Shown one piece after another: positions 41,430 to 49,402 of a stretch of 49,402 nucleotides of DNA; position 1 is the stretch's first letter, and each line of letters begins with the position of its first letter. Made by a program: the position numbers and the translations under genes. The stretch lies in assembly GCA_021202525.1 (NCBI GenBank), contig JAJQCV010000134.1, forward strand, positions 1 to 49,402, written 5' to 3'. This DNA is from Akkermansiaceae bacterium. Its GTDB lineage: Bacteria > Verrucomicrobiota > Verrucomicrobiia > Verrucomicrobiales > Akkermansiaceae. The notes under the pieces were generated by a model. It was given only the letters and a program-made list of their open reading frames with translations. It was not told the DNA's origin and searched no databases.

Positions 41430-41458
41430 ATTATGGCACAAAAGGTGGATTAGAGCAA
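41430..41458 (-). promoter_or_regulatory. Promoter-like pair for the SNF2 gene
   Basis: TTGCTC (41453-41458) and CATAAT (41430-41435) with a 17-bp spacer on the minus strand, 74 bp before the start codon. Confidence 0.45.
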
Positions 41459-41617
41459 CTATTCTCTGAAATTAATTCTAACGAATGTTTGAACCCGCTC
41501 TTATTGTTTTGATAACAATGGCGTTCCCTTTTTACAGGCATAAGCTCCGCTTCAAATGTAGAACTTGAATGCAATGGTCCGGGAAAGCATAATGTCAGCC
41601 TTCCGGAATATGTATCC

Positions 41618-41648
41618 TTGACACACCCGCTCCAAAAGAGTCTTTTAT
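41618..41648 (+). promoter_or_regulatory. Promoter-like pair for the lrp-type gene
   Basis: A consensus TTGACA at 41618-41623, then TTTTAT at 41643-41648 after a long 19-bp spacer. The start codon is only 12 bp further, so the leader would be very short. Confidence 0.35.
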
Positions 41649-41660
41649 TCCTGAAAATTT

Positions 41661-42146
41661 ATGTCCTCCGCACCTCTTTTACAGTTATTGGCGACTCAAG
41701 CGCGCTTGAGCGATGGCGAATTGGCCGAACGTCTCGACATGACTGAGGAAGCCGTGCGGGCCCAGCGCGAGCAATGGGAACGGGAAGGGCTGATCGTGGG
41801 CTACCAGGCCGTGGTGAACGAGGAATACGAACACGACAACAAGGTGGCGGCGTTCATCGAAGTAAAGATGACTCCGGAACGCGACGGCGGATTCGACCGC
41901 CTGGCGATGCGCATCTCCCGTTTTGACGAAGTGTCCTCCTGCTATTTGGCGAGCGGCGGATTCGACCTGCTCGTCCTGGTGGAAGGCAAAAGCATGCGGG
42001 ACATTGCCCGGTTTGTGGCGGAAAAACTCTCCACGCTGGAAGGGGTGCTCTCCACCTCCACGCACTTCCATCTGAGAACCTACAAGAAAAACGGCTGCAT
42101 CTTTGAGGCGCCCGCGCAGACGGAGCGCCTCGTCGTTGCTCCGTAA
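41661..42146 (+). CDS. Lrp/AsnC-family transcriptional regulator
   Basis: A 161-residue regulator. The N-terminal winged helix (LATQARLSDGELAERLDMTEE) lies ahead of a RAM/ACT-like effector domain with AAFIEVKMTPE and CYLASGGFDLLVLVEGK, which usually senses amino acids and assembles octamers. It is followed after 27 bp by an aminotransferase gene, so it probably regulates amino-acid metabolism through that gene. Confidence 0.9.
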   Translation: MSSAPLLQLLATQARLSDGELAERLDMTEEAVRAQREQWEREGLIVGYQAVVNEEYEHDNKVAAFIEVKMTPERDGGFDRLAMRISRFDEVSSCYLASGGFDLLVLVEGKSMRDIARFVAEKLSTLEGVLSTSTHFHLRTYKKNGCIFEAPAQTERLVVAP

Positions 42147-42173
42147 GCCCCTGCCGTCAAGAAAGGAAACATC

Positions 42174-43343
42174 ATGAACTGGCAGAATAAAATTGCGGAG
42201 CAGGTAGGCTCCATACCCCGTTCCGGCATCCGGGAATTCTTTGACCTGGTTACGGGCAGGTCGGACATTATCTCCCTGGGCGTCGGGGAACCGGACTTTG
42301 TCACGCCGTGGAACATCCGGGAAGCCGCCATTTACTCCCTGGAAAAAGGCCATACCTCCTATACCTCCAACTACGGCCTGGAAACCCTGCGCCGGGCTAT
42401 TGTCAAATACGTCCGCGGTTTCTTCCATGTGGACTACGACCCTCTGAACGAAGTGCTGGTGACGGTGGGCGTCAGCGAAGCCATTGACCTGGCTCTCCGC
42501 GCCGTCCTGAATCCGGGGGATGAAGTGCTGTACCACGAACCCTGCTACGTCTCCTACGCGCCCAGCGTCAGAATGGCTTACGGGGTGGCTACCGCCGTGC
42601 CTACGAGCAAGGAGGACCTCTTCGCCCTCAATCCCGCCGTGCTGGAAGCCGCCATCACCCCCAGAACCAAGGTGCTGATGCTCAACTTTCCCACGAACCC
42701 GACCGGGGCCGTGGCTCCGGTGGAAACCCTCCAGGAAATCGCGCGCATCTGCATCAAGCACGATCTCATTGTGCTGACGGATGAAATCTACAGCGAACTG
42801 CGCTACGACGGCAAGCCGCACGTCTCCATCGCCGCCCTGCCGGGCATGAGGGAACGTACGCTGCTGCTGCACGGCGTCTCCAAGGCTTTTGCGATGACGG
42901 GATTCCGTCTCGGTTACGCTTGCGGGCCGGAGCCCCTCATCTCCGCCATGATGAAAATCCACCAGTACTCCATGCTTTGCGCGCCCATCACCTCCCAGGA
43001 GGCGACCATTGAGGCACTGGAAAACGGCACGAATGCCATGCTCAAGATGCGGGAAAGCTACCGCCAGCGGCGTGACTACCTGGTGAAGCGCCTCAATGAA
43101 ATAGGAATGGACTGCCATATGCCCGGCGGCGCGTTCTACGTTTTCCCGGGCATCTCCAAATTCGGACTCAGCAGCAAGGAATTCGCTACGCGCCTCCTGA
43201 TGGAGGAACAAGTGGCGGCCGTGCCGGGTACCGCCTTCGGGGAAAGCGGGGAAGGCTTCCTGCGCTGCTGTTATGCCACGGCCTACGATCAAATCAAGGA
43301 AGCCTGCAACCGCATGGAGCGCTTCGTCAAGACACTCTCCTGA
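42174..43343 (+). CDS. Class I/II PLP-dependent aminotransferase
   Basis: A 389-residue cytoplasmic enzyme. The PLP lysine is Lys237 in HGVSKAFAMTGFRLGYACG; NFPTNPTG (171-178), DEIYSEL (203-209) and the terminal LRCCYAT arginine are typical of the aspartate aminotransferase family, including PatA-like and alanine aminotransferases. A good Shine-Dalgarno site (AAAGGAAA, about 42163-42170) supports the start. The Lrp-type regulator gene precedes it. The amino donor and acceptor cannot be fixed. Confidence 0.93.
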   Translation: MNWQNKIAEQVGSIPRSGIREFFDLVTGRSDIISLGVGEPDFVTPWNIREAAIYSLEKGHTSYTSNYGLETLRRAIVKYVRGFFHVDYDPLNEVLVTVGVSEAIDLALRAVLNPGDEVLYHEPCYVSYAPSVRMAYGVATAVPTSKEDLFALNPAVLEAAITPRTKVLMLNFPTNPTGAVAPVETLQEIARICIKHDLIVLTDEIYSELRYDGKPHVSIAALPGMRERTLLLHGVSKAFAMTGFRLGYACGPEPLISAMMKIHQYSMLCAPITSQEATIEALENGTNAMLKMRESYRQRRDYLVKRLNEIGMDCHMPGGAFYVFPGISKFGLSSKEFATRLLMEEQVAAVPGTAFGESGEGFLRCCYATAYDQIKEACNRMERFVKTLS

Positions 43344-43355
43344 CCCCGTCTTCTC

Positions 43356-44135
43356 ATGAGCTCCGACCTGGAGTACCAGAAAACGAAGGCGTATGTGGCG
43401 CCGTTCGCGGTATTCATGGGATTCACCCTCCTTTGGCAATTCGGCGGCCCCTTCCTGGAATGGGACCATCCGGCTGCCGCGTGGTGGAGAAGGACCCCCG
43501 AGCAATGGCTGTACCCGCTCCAGGCCGTTGTCTGCTTCATTCTGGTCCTCTGGTGGAGAACATCCGTGGACTGGGACTGGAAAGGAAAGCCTGCGGCGTG
43601 GGGAATCCTCTTCGGCGTGCTGGGCATCCTGTGCTGGCTGGCCCCCACTATGGCGGCGGACCGCCTGCCGGGCGGCCCGGATGCGTGGTTCGGCCATCCG
43701 GAATGGCCCTGGTACCGTTATCTGCTGGGAATCGACGCCCGGCCGGAGGGATTTGATCCTTCGGCAGTCTTTTCTCCGGGATCTTGGAGCTGGCTGGCGG
43801 CTCTGGCACTGCGGTTCTTCCGCGCCGTCATCGTGGTGGCCGTGGTGGAGGAACTCTTCTGGCGCGGGTACTTCATGCGCTTCCTGGTCAATCCCGACCA
43901 TCCGTGGAAAGTCCCGTTCGGCACGCACTCCTGGAAAGCGTACTGGATCACTACGCTCTGCTTCATGGCCGTGCACCAGCCCGTGGACTACTGCGGCGCC
44001 TTCATCTACGGCTCGCTGGCCTATCTGCTCGCCGTCTGGCAGAAAAACCTGTGCGCCGTCATCGTGATGCACGCCGTGGCCAATGCCCTGCTGGGCTGGG
44101 CCGCTCTGGAATGGGGCAAATGCGGACTCTGGTGA
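43356..44135 (+). CDS. CPBP-family intramembrane metalloprotease (CAAX protease-related)
   Basis: A 259-residue inner-membrane protein with about seven helices. The catalytic motif VVEELFWRG (Glu165, Glu166, Arg170), His207 in FMAVHQPVD and His239 in VIVMHAVANALLG form the metal site of the CPBP/Rce1-like family. It resembles the CAAX-protease-related group that is sometimes found with exosortase systems; none is seen here. It starts 12 bp after the aminotransferase stop, so it may be in the same transcript. The substrate is unknown. Confidence 0.88.
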   Translation: MSSDLEYQKTKAYVAPFAVFMGFTLLWQFGGPFLEWDHPAAAWWRRTPEQWLYPLQAVVCFILVLWWRTSVDWDWKGKPAAWGILFGVLGILCWLAPTMAADRLPGGPDAWFGHPEWPWYRYLLGIDARPEGFDPSAVFSPGSWSWLAALALRFFRAVIVVAVVEELFWRGYFMRFLVNPDHPWKVPFGTHSWKAYWITTLCFMAVHQPVDYCGAFIYGSLAYLLAVWQKNLCAVIVMHAVANALLGWAALEWGKCGLW

Positions 44136-44178
44136 ATCCGGCATTTACAGAGGGGCCGATCTTGGGTACACAGGCGCG

Positions 44179-44841
44179 ATGACTCCGGATGAAGCCATGG
44201 AAATCTTGTGGGACTACCATCACGTCGGGCAGGAACTCCGTCCGTCGGACCTCATCTTTGTGCTTGGCAGCAATGACGTACGTGTGGCGGAATATGCGGC
44301 GGAACTCTATGGGCGGCATCTGGCCCCGGTCATTCTTTTTTCCGGAGGCATGGGGCGTTTCACGGGAGGCTGGGCCGTCCCGGAGGCGGAACTCTTTGCC
44401 GAGGCAGCCATGAAAGCGGGCGTTCCGGAAAACCGCATCCTGATAGAAAACAAATCCACCAACACCGGGGAAAATGTCCGCTTCTCACGGGAAGTGCTGA
44501 AACGGGCGGGAATCGGGGAGCCTGTCAGCCTCATCGCTCTGCAAAAGCCCTACATGGAACGGCGCACGCTGGCCACGCTCCAGGCCCAGTGGCCGGAAGC
44601 GCGGGTGGCGGTCAGCTCCCCTCCCGTCACTTTTCGGGAATATCTGACCGCGGAACTGCCGCAGGAACTGGTTGTCTCCGCCATGGTGGGGGACTTTCAG
44701 AGAATCCTGGAATACCCGCGGCAGGGATTTTCCACGGAACAGTTCGTAACTCCGGCAGCGATGGAAGCCTTCCGCACGCTCGTGGAAGCGGGCTATGACT
44801 CCCAGCTGCTCAGGAACATTCCCCTCCCTTGGAATTCTTGA
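44179..44841 (+). CDS. YdcF-family (DUF218) protein
   Basis: About 220 residues from the ATG at 44179. An earlier in-frame ATG at 44083 lies inside the CPBP gene and adds non-family sequence. DUF218 features are DLIFVLGSND, VILFSGGMG, RILIENKSTNTGENVRFS and VSLIALQKPYMERR. Family members are proposed to bind nucleotide cofactors or act on lipid carriers; the reaction is not known. No signal peptide or membrane helix is seen. Confidence 0.88.
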   Translation: MTPDEAMEILWDYHHVGQELRPSDLIFVLGSNDVRVAEYAAELYGRHLAPVILFSGGMGRFTGGWAVPEAELFAEAAMKAGVPENRILIENKSTNTGENVRFSREVLKRAGIGEPVSLIALQKPYMERRTLATLQAQWPEARVAVSSPPVTFREYLTAELPQELVVSAMVGDFQRILEYPRQGFSTEQFVTPAAMEAFRTLVEAGYDSQLLRNIPLPWNS

Positions 44842-44922
44842 GAAGACACGCTTTTTGCTTTCACTGCCCTCCGTTTGAGGTCATCAATACCCCCGCACAG
44901 CCAACCCAACCTATATTCAATC

Positions 44923-46500
44923 ATGGCAGACAGAAGCAATACAGATCCCGCCCGAATGGAGAAAATTGTAAGCCTTTGCAAAAGGCGAGGTTTCATTTTC
45001 CAGGCAGCCGAAATCTACGGCGGTCTGAATGGTTGCTGGGACTACGGTCCCATGGGGGTGGAGCTCAAGCGCAACCTCAAGGAATACTGGTGGCGCAAAA
45101 CCGTCCAGGAACGTGACGACGTGGTGGGCATGGACGGCTCCATCCTGACCCACAACTCCGTGCTGGTGGCCTCCGGCCACGTGGGCGGCTTCTCCGACCC
45201 GATGTGCGACTGCCTGCTGACCAAGGAACGCCTGCGCGCCGACCAGGTGCCGGCCCAGAGCGGCATGGGATTCTTCTACACGGGAGCCGCGAAAAAGGAC
45301 GGCTCCTGGAGCATGGAAAAGGAATACTCCGTGCTGGTGGAAAATGAAAAACAGGCGGACAAGGCCCGCAAAACCGCGGCCCAGTACTACGCGCAGCTGG
45401 CCGGCAAGGACGTATCCTACAAGGAAATCGAACTCAAGGGAGAGCGTATGGAACCCGTCACGGACTCCACCATGTACAACCCCGCCAACGGCTCCCTGCT
45501 GACGGAAGCCCGCGAATTCAACCTCATGTTCAAGACGACCATCGGGGCTACCTCCGATGAAAACGATCCCAACGCCACCGGGTGGCTGCGGCCGGAAACG
45601 GCTCAATCCATCTTCTGCCAGTACAAAAACATTCTGGACAGTTCCCGCGTGAAACTGCCGTTCGGGATCGCCCAGATCGGCAAATCCTTCCGCAATGAAA
45701 TCAATCCGCGCAACTTCACCTTCCGCTCCCGTGAATTCGAGCAGATGGAAATCGAATACTTCTGCCGTCCGGAAGACGGCCTGAGGCTGGTGGACGAATG
45801 GCTGGAAAAGCGTCTCAGTTTCTACGACGAAGTGGGGGTTCCCCGTGAACACATCCACATTTTGGACGTGCCGGATGACGAACGCGCCTTCTACTCCAAA
45901 AAAACCTATGACCTGGAATACGAATTCCCGTTCGGCATCCAGGAACTGGAAGGCATCGCCTACCGCACGGACTACGATCTGACCTGCCACCAGAAAGGTT
46001 CCGGCCGTCCCCTGGAATACTTCGATGAAGAAACGCGGGAAAAATTCATTCCTCATGTCGTGGAACCCTCCGCCGGATGCGACCGGACCGTGCTTGCCAT
46101 CATCTGTGAAGCCTACGATGAAGAAGAACTTGTGGACGACAAGGGCAAAAAGGACGTGCGCACGGTGCTGCGCTTTGTCCCGCGCATCGCTCCCATCAAG
46201 GCCGCCATCTTCCCGCTCCTCAAGAAAAACGAGGAACAGGTACGCATTGCCCGGGAAATTGAAAAGACCCTCCAGCCCTGGATGACCGTCTTCTACGATG
46301 AAACGGGCGCCGTTGGCCGCCGCTACCGCCGCCAGGATGAAGTGGGCACTCCCTTCTGCATCACGGTGGACTTCGAAACCCTCGGAGAAAACGATCCTTC
46401 CCTCAAGGACACGGTGACCATCCGCCACCGCGACTCCATGGAACAGGAACGCGTCGCCGTCAAGGACCTGCTGCACTGGCTCATTGCCCGTGTGCGGTAA
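44923..46500 (+). CDS. glyS: Glycyl-tRNA synthetase, alpha2 type
   Basis: About 525 residues from the ATG at 44923 (an upstream in-frame ATG at 44875 adds 16 residues). It charges tRNA-Gly. The class II motifs are present: GGLNGCWDYGPMG, LRPETAQSIFCQYKN, motif 2 RNEINPRNFTFRSREFEQME, and motif 3 SAGCDRTVLAI, with the anticodon domain at the C-terminus. This is the single-chain eukaryotic/archaeal-like dimeric enzyme rather than the alpha2beta2 GlyQS form. A strong terminator follows the stop. Confidence 0.95.
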   Translation: MADRSNTDPARMEKIVSLCKRRGFIFQAAEIYGGLNGCWDYGPMGVELKRNLKEYWWRKTVQERDDVVGMDGSILTHNSVLVASGHVGGFSDPMCDCLLTKERLRADQVPAQSGMGFFYTGAAKKDGSWSMEKEYSVLVENEKQADKARKTAAQYYAQLAGKDVSYKEIELKGERMEPVTDSTMYNPANGSLLTEAREFNLMFKTTIGATSDENDPNATGWLRPETAQSIFCQYKNILDSSRVKLPFGIAQIGKSFRNEINPRNFTFRSREFEQMEIEYFCRPEDGLRLVDEWLEKRLSFYDEVGVPREHIHILDVPDDERAFYSKKTYDLEYEFPFGIQELEGIAYRTDYDLTCHQKGSGRPLEYFDEETREKFIPHVVEPSAGCDRTVLAIICEAYDEEELVDDKGKKDVRTVLRFVPRIAPIKAAIFPLLKKNEEQVRIAREIEKTLQPWMTVFYDETGAVGRRYRRQDEVGTPFCITVDFETLGENDPSLKDTVTIRHRDSMEQERVAVKDLLHWLIARVR

Positions 46501-46529
46501 AATCAGGCATTCCTTATATCCTTTCTTTC

Positions 46530-46562
46530 GCCCGGTTCCGCTTGTTGCGGACCGGGCTTTTT
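46530..46562 (+). terminator. Intrinsic terminator of glyS
   Basis: GCCCGGTTCCGC (46530-46541) pairs with GCGGACCGGGC (46547-46557) with one bulged base and a 5-nt loop, followed by five T residues. Confidence 0.9.
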
Positions 46563-46632
46563 GTGGCAAGAAAAGGAAGGGAAAGAAAATCTGGACACGG
46601 GAAGGAATTCTGTGCATGGAGCCTTTCTTTCC

Positions 46633-46676
46633 ATAACAATGAGGGCGAACCAATCACGGTTCGCCCTCATTGTTAT
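46633..46676. terminator. Perfect 19-bp inverted repeat closing the cas operon
   Basis: Positions 46633-46651 and 46658-46676 are exact reverse complements (the arms contain GAGGGCGAACC) with a 6-nt loop. Both edges are A/T-rich (ATAACAATG), so the structure could terminate transcription from either side. It lies 28 bp beyond the cas7 stop, on the side of the convergent glyS gene. Confidence 0.8.
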
Positions 46677-46703
46677 ATGATCTGTAGAATGAAGCAGCAG
46701 TAA

Positions 46704-47570
46704 CTAATTTTCAATTACTTCAACGGTCACTCCCGCCGGAATGGCAGACTGGTCGATTGTCACCTCGTAATCCTTGAAGGATCGGGCTACCTTCACATCC
46801 GCTTTTCTTGTGATGGAAACAGCATCCATCAATTTGTGCGCTGGGGCATTACCCAATTGGCTGTTGTGCTTGAAAAGAACCAGTTTGCGAACAGCCATCG
46901 CACCTGCCGGACGGGCCGCAGAGGCATCGAAATCGAACAAATGGACCATGGCGTCCACCAGCGTTTGCCAGTCCTGCTCGGAAAATCCTGTCTGCTCGGC
47001 CAGGAAAGGATTCATGGTGCCGCGGGCGCTGTAAACAGCATAGGGGACCGTAAATTTCCGCCCCATGGTTCTGTTGTCGCCTTTTTGGTCCTGGGCCTCT
47101 TTTTCCGTGGCGACCGCACACCTGGTTACGGCATATTCCGCGCTGATAATACTATCTACGGAACGGGCAAAAGACAGTTGTACCGGGCCGCGGACCTGGC
47201 CGCAGTTGGCTTCCTTGAGAGACATGACTGCTCCAAATGTACGGATGTCGAAAAAGTTTTTACACATCCAGAGGCGCCCGGCGTCGCGTTCCTTTTCTCC
47301 CGTTTTTTTCGGATCAAATCCCAATGCTTCGTAAGCCTTTTTCTGCTCGTTTGTCAAAATGGCCTTTTCTTTGACATAAATATCATATCCGGGTACGTCT
47401 TTTTTCGTCAATTGAATGAAATTGCGGATTTTTCGTTTCAAGCAAACATCCGTCACCAGGCCCTGGTTGCTTTCCACATCGACGCGGGGCATGTTTCCCG
47501 CATCAGGGTCTCCGTTCGGATTTGCGTCCAGTACGTCGAAAATAAGAATAAACTCAATCTTGTTCATCAT
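46704..47570 (-). CDS. cas7: Type I-C Cascade subunit Cas7 (Csd2)
   Basis: A 288-residue crRNA-backbone subunit. The N-terminus (FILIFDVLDANPNGDPDAGN), then LVTDVCLKRKIRNF, and FFDIRTFGAVMS with GPVQLSFARSVD are signatures of Csd2. Several copies wrap the crRNA in the Cascade complex. It starts 17 bp after the cas8c stop on the same strand. In the usual I-C order cas4, cas1 and cas2 follow cas7; here only the hairpin and the convergent glyS gene do, so the adaptation module is missing from this side. Confidence 0.95.
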   Translation of the reverse strand: MMNKIEFILIFDVLDANPNGDPDAGNMPRVDVESNQGLVTDVCLKRKIRNFIQLTKKDVPGYDIYVKEKAILTNEQKKAYEALGFDPKKTGEKERDAGRLWMCKNFFDIRTFGAVMSLKEANCGQVRGPVQLSFARSVDSIISAEYAVTRCAVATEKEAQDQKGDNRTMGRKFTVPYAVYSARGTMNPFLAEQTGFSEQDWQTLVDAMVHLFDFDASAARPAGAMAVRKLVLFKHNSQLGNAPAHKLMDAVSITRKADVKVARSFKDYEVTIDQSAIPAGVTVEVIEN

Positions 47571-47587
47571 CTAACTCAGGTTGTTTG

Positions 47588-47968
47588 TTATTGTTCTTTT
47601 GTTGGTGTGGATTCTTTTTTCTTATAAAAATCGTTTATTTGATGGTAATATCCCAAATTAAAGTAGGCCTGCTGTTCCAGGTCCAGGAATTTGGGAAGAG
47701 TGGATATATCTACTTTATCCTGAATTTCCTGGACCAGCTTTTCTCTTGCTATTTTTTCCGGATAGCTCAGTTTTCCCAGATGCTGGGAATAAAGCCGCGC
47801 CAGACGGGACATGACGAAGCACGGTGACGTGGAGGCTGACGCGTAATAACTGTCACGGATGGTCGTATTGAGAGTTCTTCCTTGAAAAGCGTCTTCCTGC
47901 GTTTTGACGTAAACCGCAAAAAGGCGCCCCTGGAGATACCCCGGTTGTTTGTTTTCAATATCCAGCAT
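47588..47968 (-). CDS. Possible internal Cas11c reading frame within cas8c
   Basis: Type I-C systems studied by others make a small subunit from an internal start in the 3' part of cas8c. Here an in-frame ATG at 47968 gives 126 residues starting just before the conserved PGYLQGRLFAV helix, the right size and place. No Shine-Dalgarno site is obvious upstream, so the start is a prediction only. Confidence 0.5.
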   Translation of the reverse strand: MLDIENKQPGYLQGRLFAVYVKTQEDAFQGRTLNTTIRDSYYASASTSPCFVMSRLARLYSQHLGKLSYPEKIAREKLVQEIQDKVDISTLPKFLDLEQQAYFNLGYYHQINDFYKKKESTPTKEQ

Positions 47969-49402
47969 GGGTGTAATGGTTCGTTGTTGAGAGTGCTTTT
48001 TTTGCCGCCGAACAAGCCATGCCTTTAAAGCGGCACAGCGGATATAGGATATCTTCCGGTCGGCCTTGATTCTCCGCAGGATGGACAAGGGAAGAGAATC
48101 GGGATAGGGAATATTCAAAAAGATGGATTTCATGTAAGCCCCCGCCAGGAGCGGGGACACGTCCTTCATTTCACGTGCCGTTTCCCGCAAAACCGCATAG
48201 GGAGACGGCAACAAAGGTTCCGGATGCCTGGAATTGTCTTCCGTCCATTGCCGCTGCAACTGCATGTCCCTGTAGTGGGACTGCAGTGCCTTCATGACAC
48301 CCCCAAAGGTGGACTCATACCAAAGTCTGACAGCCAGCCTGGTCGAGTTGGGAGAAAGTCCAAGAATGAAGAAGCGTACATCCCCATGAGATAGGTCATC
48401 GTATCCCAGCTTGCCCTGCGCCATTTTTTTCAACAGGGCATGCGTTTTTTGCAAAACATTCTCGTCCATGGCGGAGGCGGGAACGGCATTTGGGGAAAAA
48501 TCCTGGGGAGGGACCATGCCTGCCATGAATTCCGCCATGATCGCATTCATTTCCGCTACAGGAGCGTCCGCCCAAAAAACCATGGTGGCATCCCCCATGA
48601 ATATGCGGGTTTCCTGCCGGGACAACAGGTAATTCAGACCGCAGCAATAGGCAAAGGCGCGGTCTTCGCTGACGGGGGCATTGAAGCTTTTTTCCTTTCC
48701 GTAAGAAAGGAATGAAGCACAATTGTAGGAAACCAGTTTGGCTCCGGACATTTGAGCATTTCTCACCCCTTTAATGACTGGCTCATGCAGTAAAGCAAGA
48801 GGAGCAATTCTTCCGGAGACCAGGCACATTCCGGTTTCCTGGTCTTCTCCTTCTCCTTTCCATAGTTCCATTCCTCCCTGCTTCAGCCACCAGTCCCTGA
48901 TTTCCGGAAGTTCATGCACGTGCCGGGAATTCCCCTGAATCCGGAAAATCCCGTTGCAGAGGCAGAGTTTCTCGTCATTCAGATAGCTCAATGTCTTATC
49001 GGGATTCCATTGTTCCAGAAATCGGCAGACAGCTGAAAAGGCAGGATGGCTTATTTGTTCTTCAAACTGCAAATGCTTGTCCCGCAGGGCCTCGAACGCT
49101 TTTCTCGTTCTACCCGGGTTCTCGTCGCCATTCCCTTTGAAACCCAGCAAATAACCGCAGTTGTCCCAAAGAAAGGAAGCGTTGAACCCTGACCCGGAAG
49201 ACTTGCCACCACCCAGTACCTGCATGGGGACGGACACCAAGGAGCTCTTGCCTTTCTGGACGGCACGAATATCGTCGATTCCAACCAGCGTTCCCTCTTC
49301 ATCCAAAGTAATCCGGAATCCGATATTCTGGATACTTGTTCCGCGGCCCGGAACTTCTGCATCGGAATCGTCCGAAAGCCGGTCATACAATTTGGCCAAT
49401 TC
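47588..49402 (-). CDS. cas8c: Type I-C large subunit Cas8c (Csd1), 5' end beyond window
   Basis: 604 codons are visible, and the frame is still open at the right edge (the last full codons read E-L-A-K-L-Y-D-R-L); the true start lies outside. Cas8c recognises the PAM and recruits Cas3. Matching elements are the N-terminal GFRITLDEEGTLVGI region, GGGKSSGSGFNASFLWDNCGYLLG, LSPNSTRLAVRLWYES and, near the C-terminus, PGYLQGRLFAVYVKTQEDA. In known I-C systems the C-terminal part is also made separately as Cas11c. cas5 and cas3 would be expected further right. Confidence 0.93.
   Translation of the reverse strand, partial: ELAKLYDRLSDDSDAEVPGRGTSIQNIGFRITLDEEGTLVGIDDIRAVQKGKSSLVSVPMQVLGGGKSSGSGFNASFLWDNCGYLLGFKGNGDENPGRTRKAFEALRDKHLQFEEQISHPAFSAVCRFLEQWNPDKTLSYLNDEKLCLCNGIFRIQGNSRHVHELPEIRDWWLKQGGMELWKGEGEDQETGMCLVSGRIAPLALLHEPVIKGVRNAQMSGAKLVSYNCASFLSYGKEKSFNAPVSEDRAFAYCCGLNYLLSRQETRIFMGDATMVFWADAPVAEMNAIMAEFMAGMVPPQDFSPNAVPASAMDENVLQKTHALLKKMAQGKLGYDDLSHGDVRFFILGLSPNSTRLAVRLWYESTFGGVMKALQSHYRDMQLQRQWTEDNSRHPEPLLPSPYAVLRETAREMKDVSPLLAGAYMKSIFLNIPYPDSLPLSILRRIKADRKISYIRCAALKAWLVRRQKKHSQQRTITPMLDIENKQPGYLQGRLFAVYVKTQEDAFQGRTLNTTIRDSYYASASTSPCFVMSRLARLYSQHLGKLSYPEKIAREKLVQEIQDKVDISTLPKFLDLEQQAYFNLGYYHQINDFYKKKESTPTKEQ

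Larger units (their letters stand above)
41357..41660. other. 304-bp divergent intergenic region
   Basis: No gene is seen. It contains promoter-like pairs for both directions: minus strand TTGCTC/CATAAT (41430-41458) for the SNF2 gene, and plus strand TTGACA (41618-41623) upstream of the Lrp-type gene. The centre is AT-rich relative to the flanking genes. Confidence 0.6.

Noticed and set aside
46501..46703. CRISPR array between glyS and cas7
   Set aside because: There are no regularly spaced direct repeats; the only structures are a terminator and one perfect inverted repeat.
1..49402. tRNA, rRNA, insertion sequence or prophage
   Set aside because: No tRNA-like T-arm or cloverleaf, ribosomal RNA segment, transposase or integrase frame could be recognised anywhere in the window by eye.

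Overview
The window is a GC-rich, densely packed bacterial chromosome segment. Its gene content suggests a Verrucomicrobium of the Akkermansia type: a secreted Cys-type sulfatase, an HPr/enzyme I/HPr-kinase chain with no sugar permease beside it, a small outer-membrane barrel protein, glycogen-type enzymes resembling eukaryotic ones, and generally weak Shine-Dalgarno sites. The genus is an inference from recalled protein families; no 16S gene or tRNA lies in the window. No insertion sequence, prophage or CRISPR array was seen.

Layout. 1-3758 (minus): a DUF4173-like membrane protein, Dxr (isoprenoid synthesis) and a YeiB/DUF418-like membrane protein cut by the left edge. 3963-5400: coaD, then a marR-SMR exporter pair with a clear palindromic operator over the promoter. 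5485-8736 (minus): methyltransferase, UDP-glucose pyrophosphorylase, a membrane protein and a GGQ ribosome-rescue factor; the last three overlap. 8896-11402 (plus): an outer-membrane barrel protein, a TPR membrane protein and an unknown membrane protein.

11403-18479 is the most unusual part: a cassette with two LicD-type phosphotransferases, two different cytidylyltransferases each fused to a second enzyme (one to a Gfo/Idh/MocA oxidoreductase, one to a CobD-like PLP enzyme) and an ornithine-cyclodeaminase-family protein. The two converging operons each carry the same 16-bp palindrome upstream, in the same orientation relative to transcription. Together they look like a system that makes one or two CDP-activated phospho-alcohol or amino-alcohol donors and attaches them to surface glycans or lipids.

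18604-36268 is mostly housekeeping: a eukaryotic-type glycogen branching enzyme, argF-sufE-PEGA protein, a sulfatase with a strong terminator, ptsI/ptsH/hprK, an M20 peptidase, an orphan ABC ATPase overlapping the 5-formyl-THF cyclo-ligase gene, a dynamin-like GTPase, a PLP-homeostasis protein, YqgE, an L,D-transpeptidase lipoprotein with a cationic tail, and a processive GT2 glycosyltransferase. 36403-46500 holds a secreted unknown, ApaG, a very large SNF2 ATPase, an Lrp-type regulator with an aminotransferase, a CPBP protease, a YdcF protein and glycyl-tRNA synthetase. The right end (46633-49402, minus) is the 3' end of a type I-C CRISPR-Cas effector operon (cas8c, cas7), closed by a perfect 19-bp inverted repeat. 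The adaptation genes that normally follow cas7 are absent there.
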